A stretch of 64,000 nt of DNA from Pseudoduganella ginsengisoli (lineage in GTDB: Bacteria > Pseudomonadota > Gammaproteobacteria > Burkholderiales > Burkholderiaceae_D), in contig NZ_WNLA01000025.1 of the NCBI RefSeq assembly GCF_009720865.1, positions 1 through 64,000 on the forward strand. Reading direction: 5' to 3'. Made by a program: the position numbers and the translations under genes. Shown here piece by piece: positions 27,063-35,058 of this stretch. Below the pieces are notes generated by a model, which ran no database searches, had not been told where the DNA came from, and saw nothing but the letters and a program-made list of their open reading frames with translations. How positions within the stretch are numbered: the stretch's first letter is position 1; every line of letters starts with the position of its first letter.

Positions 27063-28991
27063 TTATTGCGTCATGAGTTCGCGCACCACCTTCACCGGCG
27101 CACTGCCATAGCTCAAGAACTGCTCGTTGAACTCTTTCAGCGAGAACTTGTTGCCCAGCGCCTGCTTGCGCTCTTCACGTAATTCCATGATTTCGCTATA
27201 GCCGCTGAAGTAGCTGGCCAGCTGCACGGACGTCAACGTGGCGCGGCGCCATTTTTCCGCGGCTTCGCGCTGCGTCTGGAACGCCTGGCGCGTCAGCAAA
27301 TCCATGGCCTGTTCCTGCGTCATGCCCAGCACGTGTACGCTGTAATCCAGGATGGTGTTCGTCACGCTGCGCAAATTCCACTTCGAATACATCAGCCACA
27401 TTTCCGGCGCATTGTCGCCATAGCCGGATTCCAGCATCATCCGCTCGCCATACACGGCCCAGCCTTCGATCATCGCGCCATTGCCAAAGATGGATTTCAC
27501 GATCGACGGCGATTTGTTGGCGTACACCAGCTGCGCATAATGGCCGGGAATCGCTTCGTGGATGTTCAGGATTTGCAGGATCCAGTGGTTGTATTCACGC
27601 AGCGTGCTTTCCGCCTGTTCCGGCGTCGCATCGTCCAGCGGCGTCACGTTGTAATACGTGCGGTCCTGCGGACGGTAGGGGCCCGGCGCTTCAATGCTGG
27701 CGCCAGCCACGCCGCGCTGGTATTCAGGCGTCTCACGCACTTCCAGCGGCTTGTTCGGGTCCAGCGTCAGCAAGTTGTTCTTGATGACCCAGTCCTGCAG
27801 CACGGGAATCTGGCGGCGGATCTCCGGGAAGAAGTCGGCGCGCGCCACGTGGTTGTCGGACAGCTTGTTGATCATCATGCCGATCTTGGCAAAGCGGTCG
27901 GATGGCTTGTCGACACCGGCCAGGTATTTCGGCCACAGGTCGTCGCTGATGCGGTCCATGTTGGCAAGCAGTTGCTCACGCGCGGCCAGCGCCTTTTGAT
28001 ACGTCTGTTCGCCCGTGCTGCCGGCCTGGATATCGAAGCCGAACTTCGCTTCATACAGTTCTTTGCCGATGCGGAACGAGCGCCCGCCGCTGGCGGCCAT
28101 GCCTTTATCCAGTTCGCCCAGCCACGACGCATAGCCTTCCACGGCAGTCTTGGCTTGCGCAATGCGCTGCTTGAACAATTCCTTTTCCATCGGCGTCAGG
28201 ATCGATGCCTGCGCTTCCTTGTCCAGCGATGCCAGTACCTGCAGCACGCCCGGCGCCTGGGCGATGGCCAGTTGCGTGTGTTCGCGCGTCGGGTTATTGA
28301 TGGTGGCGCGCGCTGCGTCGTAATACGCTGGGACAGCGGCAATGCGCTTCAGCAGCGTGCGCAGGCGCTGCGGCTTGGCCGCATATTCCGTGTTCAGGAT
28401 GAAGTCGATCGGACTGGCGATGTTGTACAGCGCCGGGTTCCATTCATATTCCTTGAACGTGGTGATGTACCAGCGGTCCGACTTCAGCTTGTTGATCAGC
28501 AGCGCCAGGTCGGTGCGCTGTTTCGGCGACAGCTGCTTGGCGTCGATTTTTTCAAAGCGGCCCAGCCAGTCATCGATGAAGGCCAGTTGCGCGGTGCGCG
28601 ACGCCGCATCGGGAATGGTCAGGTTGGCGGCCGTTTCGTATTTACCGACCGAGATTGCGGTTTCCGGGTCAACTTTCCACAGCGCGCCGAGGAATTGCGT
28701 GGATTGCGCATCCATGTTGCGGTCCTGGCGGCGTTCTGACGGGACTTGCTTGATCATTGGCGTGGCGGCAGCTGCTGCAACGGCAGCGCCTTTGGCAGCC
28801 TTACCCTTGGCGGTGGATTTGCCGCCCGATTTGCTGCTGGATTTAGCGCCAGCCTTGCCGCCGGAAGATTTGCCGCCGCTGGCGGATTTGCTGGTCTTGG
28901 CTTTGCCGGATTTGGCTGGTTCCTTCGCGTGCACCGGGGACAGCGCCAGGCCGGCCATCATTGCAGCCAGCGCGATTTTAGTTTTGATCAT
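27063..28991 (-). CDS. DUF885 family protein, secreted putative metallopeptidase
   Basis: The 642-residue protein has a signal peptide (MIKTKIALAAMMAGLALSPV, cleavage near AHA). A Lys/Ser/Gly-rich linker follows (about residues 25-75). The rest is a DUF885 domain with the HEAIPGHYAQ motif near residue 480, resembling the HExxH zinc site of M2/M3-like peptidases. DUF885 proteins are often annotated as peptidases, but the substrate is unknown. The linker's charge suggests attachment to the envelope or a partner. It is a single gene, terminated by the tandem hairpins downstream. Confidence 0.88.
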   Translation of the reverse strand: MIKTKIALAAMMAGLALSPVHAKEPAKSGKAKTSKSASGGKSSGGKAGAKSSSKSGGKSTAKGKAAKGAAVAAAAATPMIKQVPSERRQDRNMDAQSTQFLGALWKVDPETAISVGKYETAANLTIPDAASRTAQLAFIDDWLGRFEKIDAKQLSPKQRTDLALLINKLKSDRWYITTFKEYEWNPALYNIASPIDFILNTEYAAKPQRLRTLLKRIAAVPAYYDAARATINNPTREHTQLAIAQAPGVLQVLASLDKEAQASILTPMEKELFKQRIAQAKTAVEGYASWLGELDKGMAASGGRSFRIGKELYEAKFGFDIQAGSTGEQTYQKALAAREQLLANMDRISDDLWPKYLAGVDKPSDRFAKIGMMINKLSDNHVARADFFPEIRRQIPVLQDWVIKNNLLTLDPNKPLEVRETPEYQRGVAGASIEAPGPYRPQDRTYYNVTPLDDATPEQAESTLREYNHWILQILNIHEAIPGHYAQLVYANKSPSIVKSIFGNGAMIEGWAVYGERMMLESGYGDNAPEMWLMYSKWNLRSVTNTILDYSVHVLGMTQEQAMDLLTRQAFQTQREAAEKWRRATLTSVQLASYFSGYSEIMELREERKQALGNKFSLKEFNEQFLSYGSAPVKVVRELMTQ

Positions 28992-29101
28992 TGGATGTAT
29001 ACCTTCATCAGGAAGGCGCCGCTTGCCTCGTGGGTAGCGGCGCCACAGGTTGCAGCGTGCGAGAGTATCACTATTCCACGCCGCTGCGGACGTCCGTTAC
29101 A

Positions 29102-29587
29102 TTACGAAATCACGTTGTTACGAATCAGTTCCTGGTGGTGCGCGTTGAGTTTTTCCACGGCCGCTTTGCCGTTGCCCATGCGGGTCAGCAGGATTTCACT
29201 GGATTTCGTGAAGCGGTGGCCGATGCGGATCGAATAGGAGCGGAACAGCCAGCTCCAGAACGATTGCACGAAGGTCGCTTCATCCATGTCGCGCCATTTG
29301 ACGCCTTGCACGCCTTTGGCCCATGGCAGGATGCCGGAAGACAGCCACACGCCGACGTCGTCGTAGTACAGCTGCACACTGCGGATCAGTAGGATGCGGT
29401 AACCGACCAGCAGTACGGATACCAGCATGACGATGCCGGCCGCCAGTTCGGAATAGCGGAAGGCGAGCGGCAACGCAACGCCGAACAGCAGTATGGCCAG
29501 CAGCAGCGTGTTGATGTAGGCGGTCCAGGATTTCACGGCGAGCAGGGTGCCGTGGCCGGCCGGGCGGGATGCGTTGTCTTGTTCCAT
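29102..29587 (-). CDS. Small membrane protein with PH-like (YdbS/bPH2) domain
   Basis: The 161-residue protein has two adjacent hydrophobic segments (about residues 22-65) and then a soluble half with YYDDVGVWLSSGILPWAKGV and HRFTKSSEILLTRMGNG. The arrangement resembles bacterial PH-domain membrane proteins of the YdbS/bPH2 type. Its function is unknown. It lies between the DUF885 and SNF2 genes on the same strand, separated from SNF2 by a hairpin. Confidence 0.7.
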   Translation of the reverse strand: MEQDNASRPAGHGTLLAVKSWTAYINTLLLAILLFGVALPLAFRYSELAAGIVMLVSVLLVGYRILLIRSVQLYYDDVGVWLSSGILPWAKGVQGVKWRDMDEATFVQSFWSWLFRSYSIRIGHRFTKSSEILLTRMGNGKAAVEKLNAHHQELIRNNVIS

Positions 29588-29636
29588 AGTTGTTCTCGGT
29601 TTGTTGGCTGTACTGGTGAGTTGGCGTTGCTGGTGT

Positions 29637-29667
29637 GGTGCCAGGCTTGCTGCGCAAACCTGGCACC
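29637..29667. terminator. Hairpin between SNF2 gene and PH-like gene
   Basis: GGTGCCAGG (29637-29645) and CCTGGCACC (29659-29667) form a perfect nine-base stem around a 13-base loop, 27 bases past the SNF2 stop on the minus strand. There is no strong T-run. The arms match the half-element seen after tatC, suggesting a family of related palindromes. Confidence 0.45.
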
Positions 29668-29693
29668 GGCGCAGATTGCCGGTACGCGTACGA

Positions 29694-32600
29694 TCAGTAA
29701 CTCATTCCTTCCTGCAGCATCGCCAGCATATCGGCCGCCGACATGCGCGCCGACGTGTCGCTGCCATCGAGCAAGCTGTCGGCCAGGTCGCGCTTGTGCT
29801 GGTGCAGATCGACGATGCCTTCTTCTATCGTATGGCGCGCCACTAGGCGGTAGATCGTCACGGGGCGCAATTGTCCCATGCGGTGCGCGCGGTCGGAAGC
29901 CTGGTCTTCGACGGCAGGGTTCCACCACGGATCCATGTGGATCACATAGTCCGCCGCCGTCAGGTTGATGCCGACGCCGCCGGCCTTCAGCGAAATCAGG
30001 AATACGTCGCCTTCACCGGCCTGGAACGCATCGACGCGCTGCTTGCGCACCGCCATCGGTGTGGAACCATCGAGGTACTGGTACGACACGCCCTGCGCTT
30101 CCAGATGGTCGCGGATCAGGCCCAGATGGTCGACGAACTGGCTGAACACCAGCACCTTGTGGCGGTTTTCCAGCAAGCCCGATAACAGGCGCGCAAACGC
30201 GGCCAGTTTGCTGCTGGCCAGCTTCAGGCCCGGCGCCACCAGATTCGGGTTGCAGCACGCGCGGCGCAGCTTCATGATCTCCGCCAGGATCTGGATGGAT
30301 TTCTTCTCGGCCGGTCCTTCCACTTGCGCCAGGTTGTCCAGGGCTTCGCGCCGCAACGATTCGTACAGCGCTGCTTCTTCCTTCGACAAATCCACTTCCA
30401 GCGTAATTTCCGTACGCGACGGCAGTTCCGTCAGTACCTGGGTCTTGGTGCGGCGCAGGATGAAGGGCCCGATCAGGCGGCGCAAGCGGTTGCGCGCACC
30501 CACTTCCGCGCGGTGGTCTTGCTGCTTTTCTATTGGCCCGGCAAAGCGCAAATTGAATTGCTCAATGCTGCCCAGCAGGCCCGGATTGATAAAGCGGAAC
30601 AGATTCCACAATTCGCCCAAATGGTTTTCCAGCGGCGTACCGGTCGCCACCATGCGGAAGTCGCCCCGCAGCGCCATCACGGCTTGCGAACGTTTCGTGG
30701 CGCCATTCTTGATGGCTTGCGCTTCATCGAGCACGATCGTGTGCCAGTGCACATTGGCGAAACGCTCCGCTTCCAGCTGCAGCAAGCCATAGCTGGCCAC
30801 GACCAGGTCAAACGCGCCGGCGCTGGCCAGCGTTTCCGCGCGGTCCCCGGCGCCAAACAGTTTGACATTGAGTGTTGGTGCAAACCGCGCCGCTTCCGAC
30901 ACCCAGTTCAGGCACACGGAAGTCGGCGCGATCACCAGGGTCGGCCCTTTCGGTGCGCGCGACAAGATCAAAGCCAGCGCCTGCAAGGTCTTACCTAAGC
31001 CCATGTCATCGGCTAGGCACGCGCCAACGCCCCAGTGGGCCAGACGCGCCAGCCAGTCATAGCCTTCACGCTGGTAATCGCGCAATTCCGCCTGCAAGGT
31101 GCTCGGCACTTGCGGCACGAATTCCATGCTGGCCTGCATGCGCAGCAAATGTTCGCGCCATGCGGGATCGGCTTCCACGGCGCCCGCTTCATGCGCCAAT
31201 TCTTCCAGCGCAAAAGACGCCAGCGGGTGAATGCGCACGCCGTCTCCGCTGATGGAACCGATGAGCTGCACTTCACGCAGGCGGCGGTGCAATTCTTCCG
31301 TCAGCGCGAGGAACTGGTTATCGCCCAGCGCAATAAAACGGTCTTCGCCGGCCGCCATCATTTCCAGCACGGAGCGCAAATCCAGCACCGTGTTTTCATC
31401 CACTTGCAGCTGGCCGCTGGCGGCAAACCAGTCTTTTTCACGGCGGATTTGCAAACGGAATTGCTTGCCGCTGATGCGCTGGGTGACGCGGAATTTTTCG
31501 CCTTCCGGCCATGCCACCACGATGTTTTCCTGCTGCTGCAATTCCGCCAGCAATTGCAGGCACAGTGCGGGCTGGCCCAGCAGCCATTCGCCATGGTCCT
31601 GTTCCGCCTGGGCCAAAACGGGACATTGCGCCACCAGCATGCGTTCCGCATCGCGTTCATCGGCCAGGCGGCGCCGGGCTTGCACCTGCCGCCCCTCGTG
31701 TTCCGCAATCAGGCTTTCCGCACCGCTGCCTGGTGCGTAATACGCGCCATTGGCAAGCGGCCGCACCTGGATTTGCATTTTGAGGCCCTGCTGGTATGGC
31801 AGCAGCAACACGTGCAGGCGCGCATCCGCTTCAATTTGCTCGGCATTGCCATCGCCGCCGCCAATATCCGACTGCACCGTCACCAGCGACGAGACAGCGC
31901 TAATGGCGGATAGCACCTGTTCCTGCGCATGCTGCGGCACCGTCAAGCCATCGCCGACAATGGACGCAATGCGGCGGTGTTCATCGCCGATCGACACGAC
32001 GCGCAAGCGCGTCGGCGTTTCCTTCACCACCACGACACTGGCATTCACGTCGTTGACGGGCGGCTGCAACGTCAATTGCAACTGGCCGCCGCTGGAACGG
32101 ATCAGCAATTCCGGCGCACCGGCCAGCAATTCCACCCGCGTATCCGGCGCATCGAGCCAATAGACGTGGGGGTGGCTTACCAGCGCCAGCGCGGCCTGTT
32201 CATGGTCGATGTCATAGCGCAGCCCCGACGAATATGCCTGGCGCGATGGGGCAATGGTGCTGCTGATGCGGATGTCTTGCGCCGTCAGGTATTCCATCGT
32301 GGCGGCGTCTTCTCGCAAGCGCTTCAACGCCAGCGGGCGTCCCTTGCCCCAGCTGCCTTTCGCGTCGCGCTTTTGTTCGCGCGGTTCGATTTCCGTGATG
32401 CCGATGGCCGGATCGAAAGCCAGCATCCACACCAGCCGTGTTTCATTGGCGGCAGCGGCAGGCGCCGCCTGCTGCAAGTTGATCAGCGCGGACAGCTGGC
32501 GCTGCCATGCTTCCTGCCGCTCGAACCACGACGCCATGTCGGTAAAGCCGCCTTTTTCACGCAATGCGGCCGCATGCGTCATCATGTCGTGGTCGCCCAG

Positions 32601-33851
32601 GTGGCCCAGCACGGACGCCACTTGCGCGGCAATGAATTTATAACCTGCGGCCTCCGCCTGGTGCGCCAAGGTGTGCAATTGTTCGCGCTTGCCTTCCAAT
32701 GGCAGCGACAGCCAGTAATACAGCAAGGCTTGGAACATTTGCGGCTGCATGGCGGATTCCCACGCCCGCGTCAGCACGATATCGGCTTGCATGGTACCGG
32801 CGCGGATCTGGCGCAGCATGCTCAATTGGTTGTAGACGGCGCTGTCCGGGTTCGGCTGCGCGTGCACCGCCAGTTCCAGGTAGCTTTCCGCTGCCTTTGC
32901 CATGCGCGAATCGAGGCTGCGCAGCATGGCCAGCACGTACAGGTGGCCCGCCATGCCCTGGAACAGTTGCTTGCGCTTGCCGGAATCGCGGCGCAACAGT
33001 TTCAACGCATTGTCGTAGCCGGCCAGTGCCTTATCCGTATCACCCTTCAGGAAAATCACGGTGGCCGTAAACAGTTGCGCCAGCGGGTTATCGAGCCCTT
33101 CCAGGTACGTCAATGCCTGCTTCAATTCGCCGCACAGGATGGCTTGTTCCGCCATGGCCAAGCGCAGCGCATCGCTGATATATTCATTTTTAGCGATCTT
33201 GCGCTGGATGTGGCGCTCGGCAAAGCCGCGGATGGTGGGCGCCAGCGCCGGTTCGCGCTGGCAGTGCTGGATCAGCAGCATCAGCACGTCGTCCATCAGC
33301 AGCGGATGCACGAGCACCAGCATGCCCGTCTCGAACGGGCGCGTAAAGATATCGACCACCGGATGCAATTGCGCCGCTTCATAGCACACCATGCACGCTT
33401 GCAGCAGCGGCATCACTTGCTGCGGTGTTTGTCCCCGCAACAGCGCCATGCGCAAGCGCGCCACGCCCTGGCGGTAGCTGCGCGGTTCCAGCGCGCCATT
33501 CCAGCCCTGGCGCATGGGGTTCAGCGCTTCATACGCGGCGCACAAGTCCGGCAAGATGTGCGCACCAATGGCGGCGCGGATCGCGGGCCAACGCAGCTTG
33601 GTGTTGCACATATAGCCGCGCGTGGCCATCACGCTGATAAAGGCCAGCCGCTCCAGCCGCTGCAGCACTTCGTCCAGCGAAGCGGCATTGAACATGAAGC
33701 CCTTGCCATCGCGCACACCGGCTTTGTTCAGCAAATCCAGCACGGCCTGGCGGCCCGTCGCTTCGCCAATCAGCGCCAGCAGCGCGAGGATGGCTTTGTC
33801 TTCCGCACCCAGTGCATCAAATTCAGCCAGCAAATGTTGTTCACTGCTCAT
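29694..33851 (-). CDS. Very large SNF2-family DNA translocase/helicase
   Basis: The 1,385-residue protein has a C-terminal SNF2 motor. It carries LADDMGLGKTLQALALI (about residue 945), DEAQAIKN (about 1043), SQFVDHLGLIRDHL (about 1235), LISLKAGGVGINL and the DPWWNPAVEDQASDRAHRMGQ arginine-finger motif. The motor fills only the last third or so. The first ~900 residues include a helical, repeat-like part (residues about 150-450, AEQAILCGELKQALTYLEGL) and a region with beta character. Such long SNF2 proteins occur in Burkholderiales; their role is not settled. Its 5' end abuts the TnpB element, so its promoter may lie in or be displaced by that insertion. Confidence 0.92.
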   Translation of the reverse strand: MSSEQHLLAEFDALGAEDKAILALLALIGEATGRQAVLDLLNKAGVRDGKGFMFNAASLDEVLQRLERLAFISVMATRGYMCNTKLRWPAIRAAIGAHILPDLCAAYEALNPMRQGWNGALEPRSYRQGVARLRMALLRGQTPQQVMPLLQACMVCYEAAQLHPVVDIFTRPFETGMLVLVHPLLMDDVLMLLIQHCQREPALAPTIRGFAERHIQRKIAKNEYISDALRLAMAEQAILCGELKQALTYLEGLDNPLAQLFTATVIFLKGDTDKALAGYDNALKLLRRDSGKRKQLFQGMAGHLYVLAMLRSLDSRMAKAAESYLELAVHAQPNPDSAVYNQLSMLRQIRAGTMQADIVLTRAWESAMQPQMFQALLYYWLSLPLEGKREQLHTLAHQAEAAGYKFIAAQVASVLGHLGDHDMMTHAAALREKGGFTDMASWFERQEAWQRQLSALINLQQAAPAAAANETRLVWMLAFDPAIGITEIEPREQKRDAKGSWGKGRPLALKRLREDAATMEYLTAQDIRISSTIAPSRQAYSSGLRYDIDHEQAALALVSHPHVYWLDAPDTRVELLAGAPELLIRSSGGQLQLTLQPPVNDVNASVVVVKETPTRLRVVSIGDEHRRIASIVGDGLTVPQHAQEQVLSAISAVSSLVTVQSDIGGGDGNAEQIEADARLHVLLLPYQQGLKMQIQVRPLANGAYYAPGSGAESLIAEHEGRQVQARRRLADERDAERMLVAQCPVLAQAEQDHGEWLLGQPALCLQLLAELQQQENIVVAWPEGEKFRVTQRISGKQFRLQIRREKDWFAASGQLQVDENTVLDLRSVLEMMAAGEDRFIALGDNQFLALTEELHRRLREVQLIGSISGDGVRIHPLASFALEELAHEAGAVEADPAWREHLLRMQASMEFVPQVPSTLQAELRDYQREGYDWLARLAHWGVGACLADDMGLGKTLQALALILSRAPKGPTLVIAPTSVCLNWVSEAARFAPTLNVKLFGAGDRAETLASAGAFDLVVASYGLLQLEAERFANVHWHTIVLDEAQAIKNGATKRSQAVMALRGDFRMVATGTPLENHLGELWNLFRFINPGLLGSIEQFNLRFAGPIEKQQDHRAEVGARNRLRRLIGPFILRRTKTQVLTELPSRTEITLEVDLSKEEAALYESLRREALDNLAQVEGPAEKKSIQILAEIMKLRRACCNPNLVAPGLKLASSKLAAFARLLSGLLENRHKVLVFSQFVDHLGLIRDHLEAQGVSYQYLDGSTPMAVRKQRVDAFQAGEGDVFLISLKAGGVGINLTAADYVIHMDPWWNPAVEDQASDRAHRMGQLRPVTIYRLVARHTIEEGIVDLHQHKRDLADSLLDGSDTSARMSAADMLAMLQEGMSY

Positions 33852-33903
33852 TAGGTCTTGCTCCGAGAAACCCCGTCCTTCAGGGCGGGGAGTGAAAGGA
33901 GCC

Positions 33904-33920
33904 GGCGGCGCAGCCGCCGA
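33904..33920. repeat. Second left-end hairpin of the TnpB element
   Basis: CGGCGGC and GCCGCCG form a perfect seven-base stem around GCA, a few bases inside the first left-end hairpin and about 55 bases before the tnpB start. It may belong to the element's left end or act on tnpB expression. Confidence 0.5.
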
Positions 33921-33973
33921 ATATTCTTTCGGTTAAATAGGGAACAAATTCCACCCCGCTTTGTCAAAGGGGG

Positions 33974-35035
33974 ATGAACCTGGTCTTTCGATACCGCGTG
34001 AAATCCCTGACCGGCCTGCTGAATCAGCAGGCACGGAAGGTGAATCTCGTCTGGAATTTCTGCAATGACAGGCAGAAGGATGCGTTGCGCTTCAATCGCC
34101 GCTGGCACACTGGATTTGACTTGATCAACCTGACTACCGGATGCAGCAAGGAACTTGGACTGCACTCCGGCACGATTAACGACGTCTGCCAGCAATACGC
34201 CAAGTCGCGTAAGCAATCCAACAAGCCCTACCTGCGTTACCGTGGCCGCAAATCGCTGGGCTGGGTGCCCTTGAAAGGGCGTGAACTGAAGCGCGAAGGG
34301 AATGCGTTTCGCTTCGCCGGCAATACGTTCCGCGTGTTTTACTCGCGCCCTCTGCCGGAAGGAAAAATTGTCGACGGCACCAACTTTTCCCGCGACCGTC
34401 GAGGCAATTGGTTCCTGAACATTGTGCTTGAGTTGGCGGCGCCTCCGACCAGATTGCTCGTCAGGCAGGTTGGCATTGACCTGGGGTTGCATGACCTGGC
34501 CAAACTGACCACCGGGAAGCCGATAGCTGCCCCCAACTTTTACCGCGAAGCCGAACCGGCGCTGGCCATTGCCCAGCGGGCGAATAAGAAACGGCGCGTT
34601 CAAGCTATCCATGCCAGGACGGCCAACCGCCGGCATGATTTTTTGCACAAATTGTCCACCCGCCTGGTCCGCGAGTTCGACCACATCGTGGTCGGCAACG
34701 TCAACGCGGCGGGACTCGCCAAAACCAGCATGGCGAAATCGGTACTGGACGCGGGCTGGTCGACACTTCGTACTCAACTGGCGTACAAGGCTGTTAAGCA
34801 TGGCGCCATCTTTGAAGAAGTGGACGAACGATTCACCACCCAGATCTGCTCGAACTGTGAAAACCCAATCCAGATCCGATCCCCAAGGGGGGAACCGAGA
34901 GGTATCGCAGACCTTGGAATAAGGGAATGGCAGTGTAGTGATTGCGGTGCCATACATGATCGTGATCTCAATGCTGCGATAAACATTCTCCGTCGCGGAC
35001 GTGCGACGCTGGTTGCAGGAATCTCCGTCCTTTAG
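33974..35035 (+). CDS. tnpB: RNA-guided endonuclease-like TnpB with altered RuvC-II site
   Basis: TnpB proteins are omega-RNA-guided DNA nucleases encoded by IS200/IS605 elements. The 353-residue protein has an N-terminal OrfB helix-turn-helix part and RuvC-I Asp in VGIDLGLHDLAKL (about residue 158). It has a zinc ribbon CSNC...CSDC (about 292-326) and RuvC-III Asp in HDRDLNAAINIL. At RuvC-II, where ISDra2-like TnpB has Glu in an IED-type motif, this protein has HIVVGNVNAAGL, with Gly at that position. A nearby FEEVDERFTTQ offers Glu residues that might substitute. Otherwise it looks intact, with a stop inside the right-end hairpin. Activity is uncertain. Confidence 0.9.
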   Translation: MNLVFRYRVKSLTGLLNQQARKVNLVWNFCNDRQKDALRFNRRWHTGFDLINLTTGCSKELGLHSGTINDVCQQYAKSRKQSNKPYLRYRGRKSLGWVPLKGRELKREGNAFRFAGNTFRVFYSRPLPEGKIVDGTNFSRDRRGNWFLNIVLELAAPPTRLLVRQVGIDLGLHDLAKLTTGKPIAAPNFYREAEPALAIAQRANKKRRVQAIHARTANRRHDFLHKLSTRLVREFDHIVVGNVNAAGLAKTSMAKSVLDAGWSTLRTQLAYKAVKHGAIFEEVDERFTTQICSNCENPIQIRSPRGEPRGIADLGIREWQCSDCGAIHDRDLNAAINILRRGRATLVAGISVL

Positions 35036-35058
35036 GGCGGAGAGGACGTCAAAAGCTC

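Larger units (their letters stand above)
33872..35043 (+). mobile_element. TnpB-only IS200/IS605-type (IS1341-like) element
   Basis: A lone tnpB gene lies between two matching subterminal hairpins. The left one is CCCCGTCC-TTCA-GGGCGGGG (33872-33891) and the right one CTCCGTCC-TTTA-GGGCGGAG (35023-35042). Both have the same wobble position and near-identical core. No tnpA is present, so it cannot move by itself. Exact ends are not fixed; IS605-type elements make no target duplication. It separates the SNF2 gene from the S9 peptidase gene. Confidence 0.8.

Noticed and set aside
31929..33854. Long plus-strand ORF opposite the SNF2 gene
   Set aside because: Composition is His/Arg/Gln-rich without motifs, typical of an antisense shadow in GC-rich DNA; the minus frame has clear helicase motifs.
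33851..34957. 368-residue minus-strand ORF opposite tnpB
   Set aside because: Antisense of a gene with RuvC and zinc-ribbon motifs; no family features of its own.
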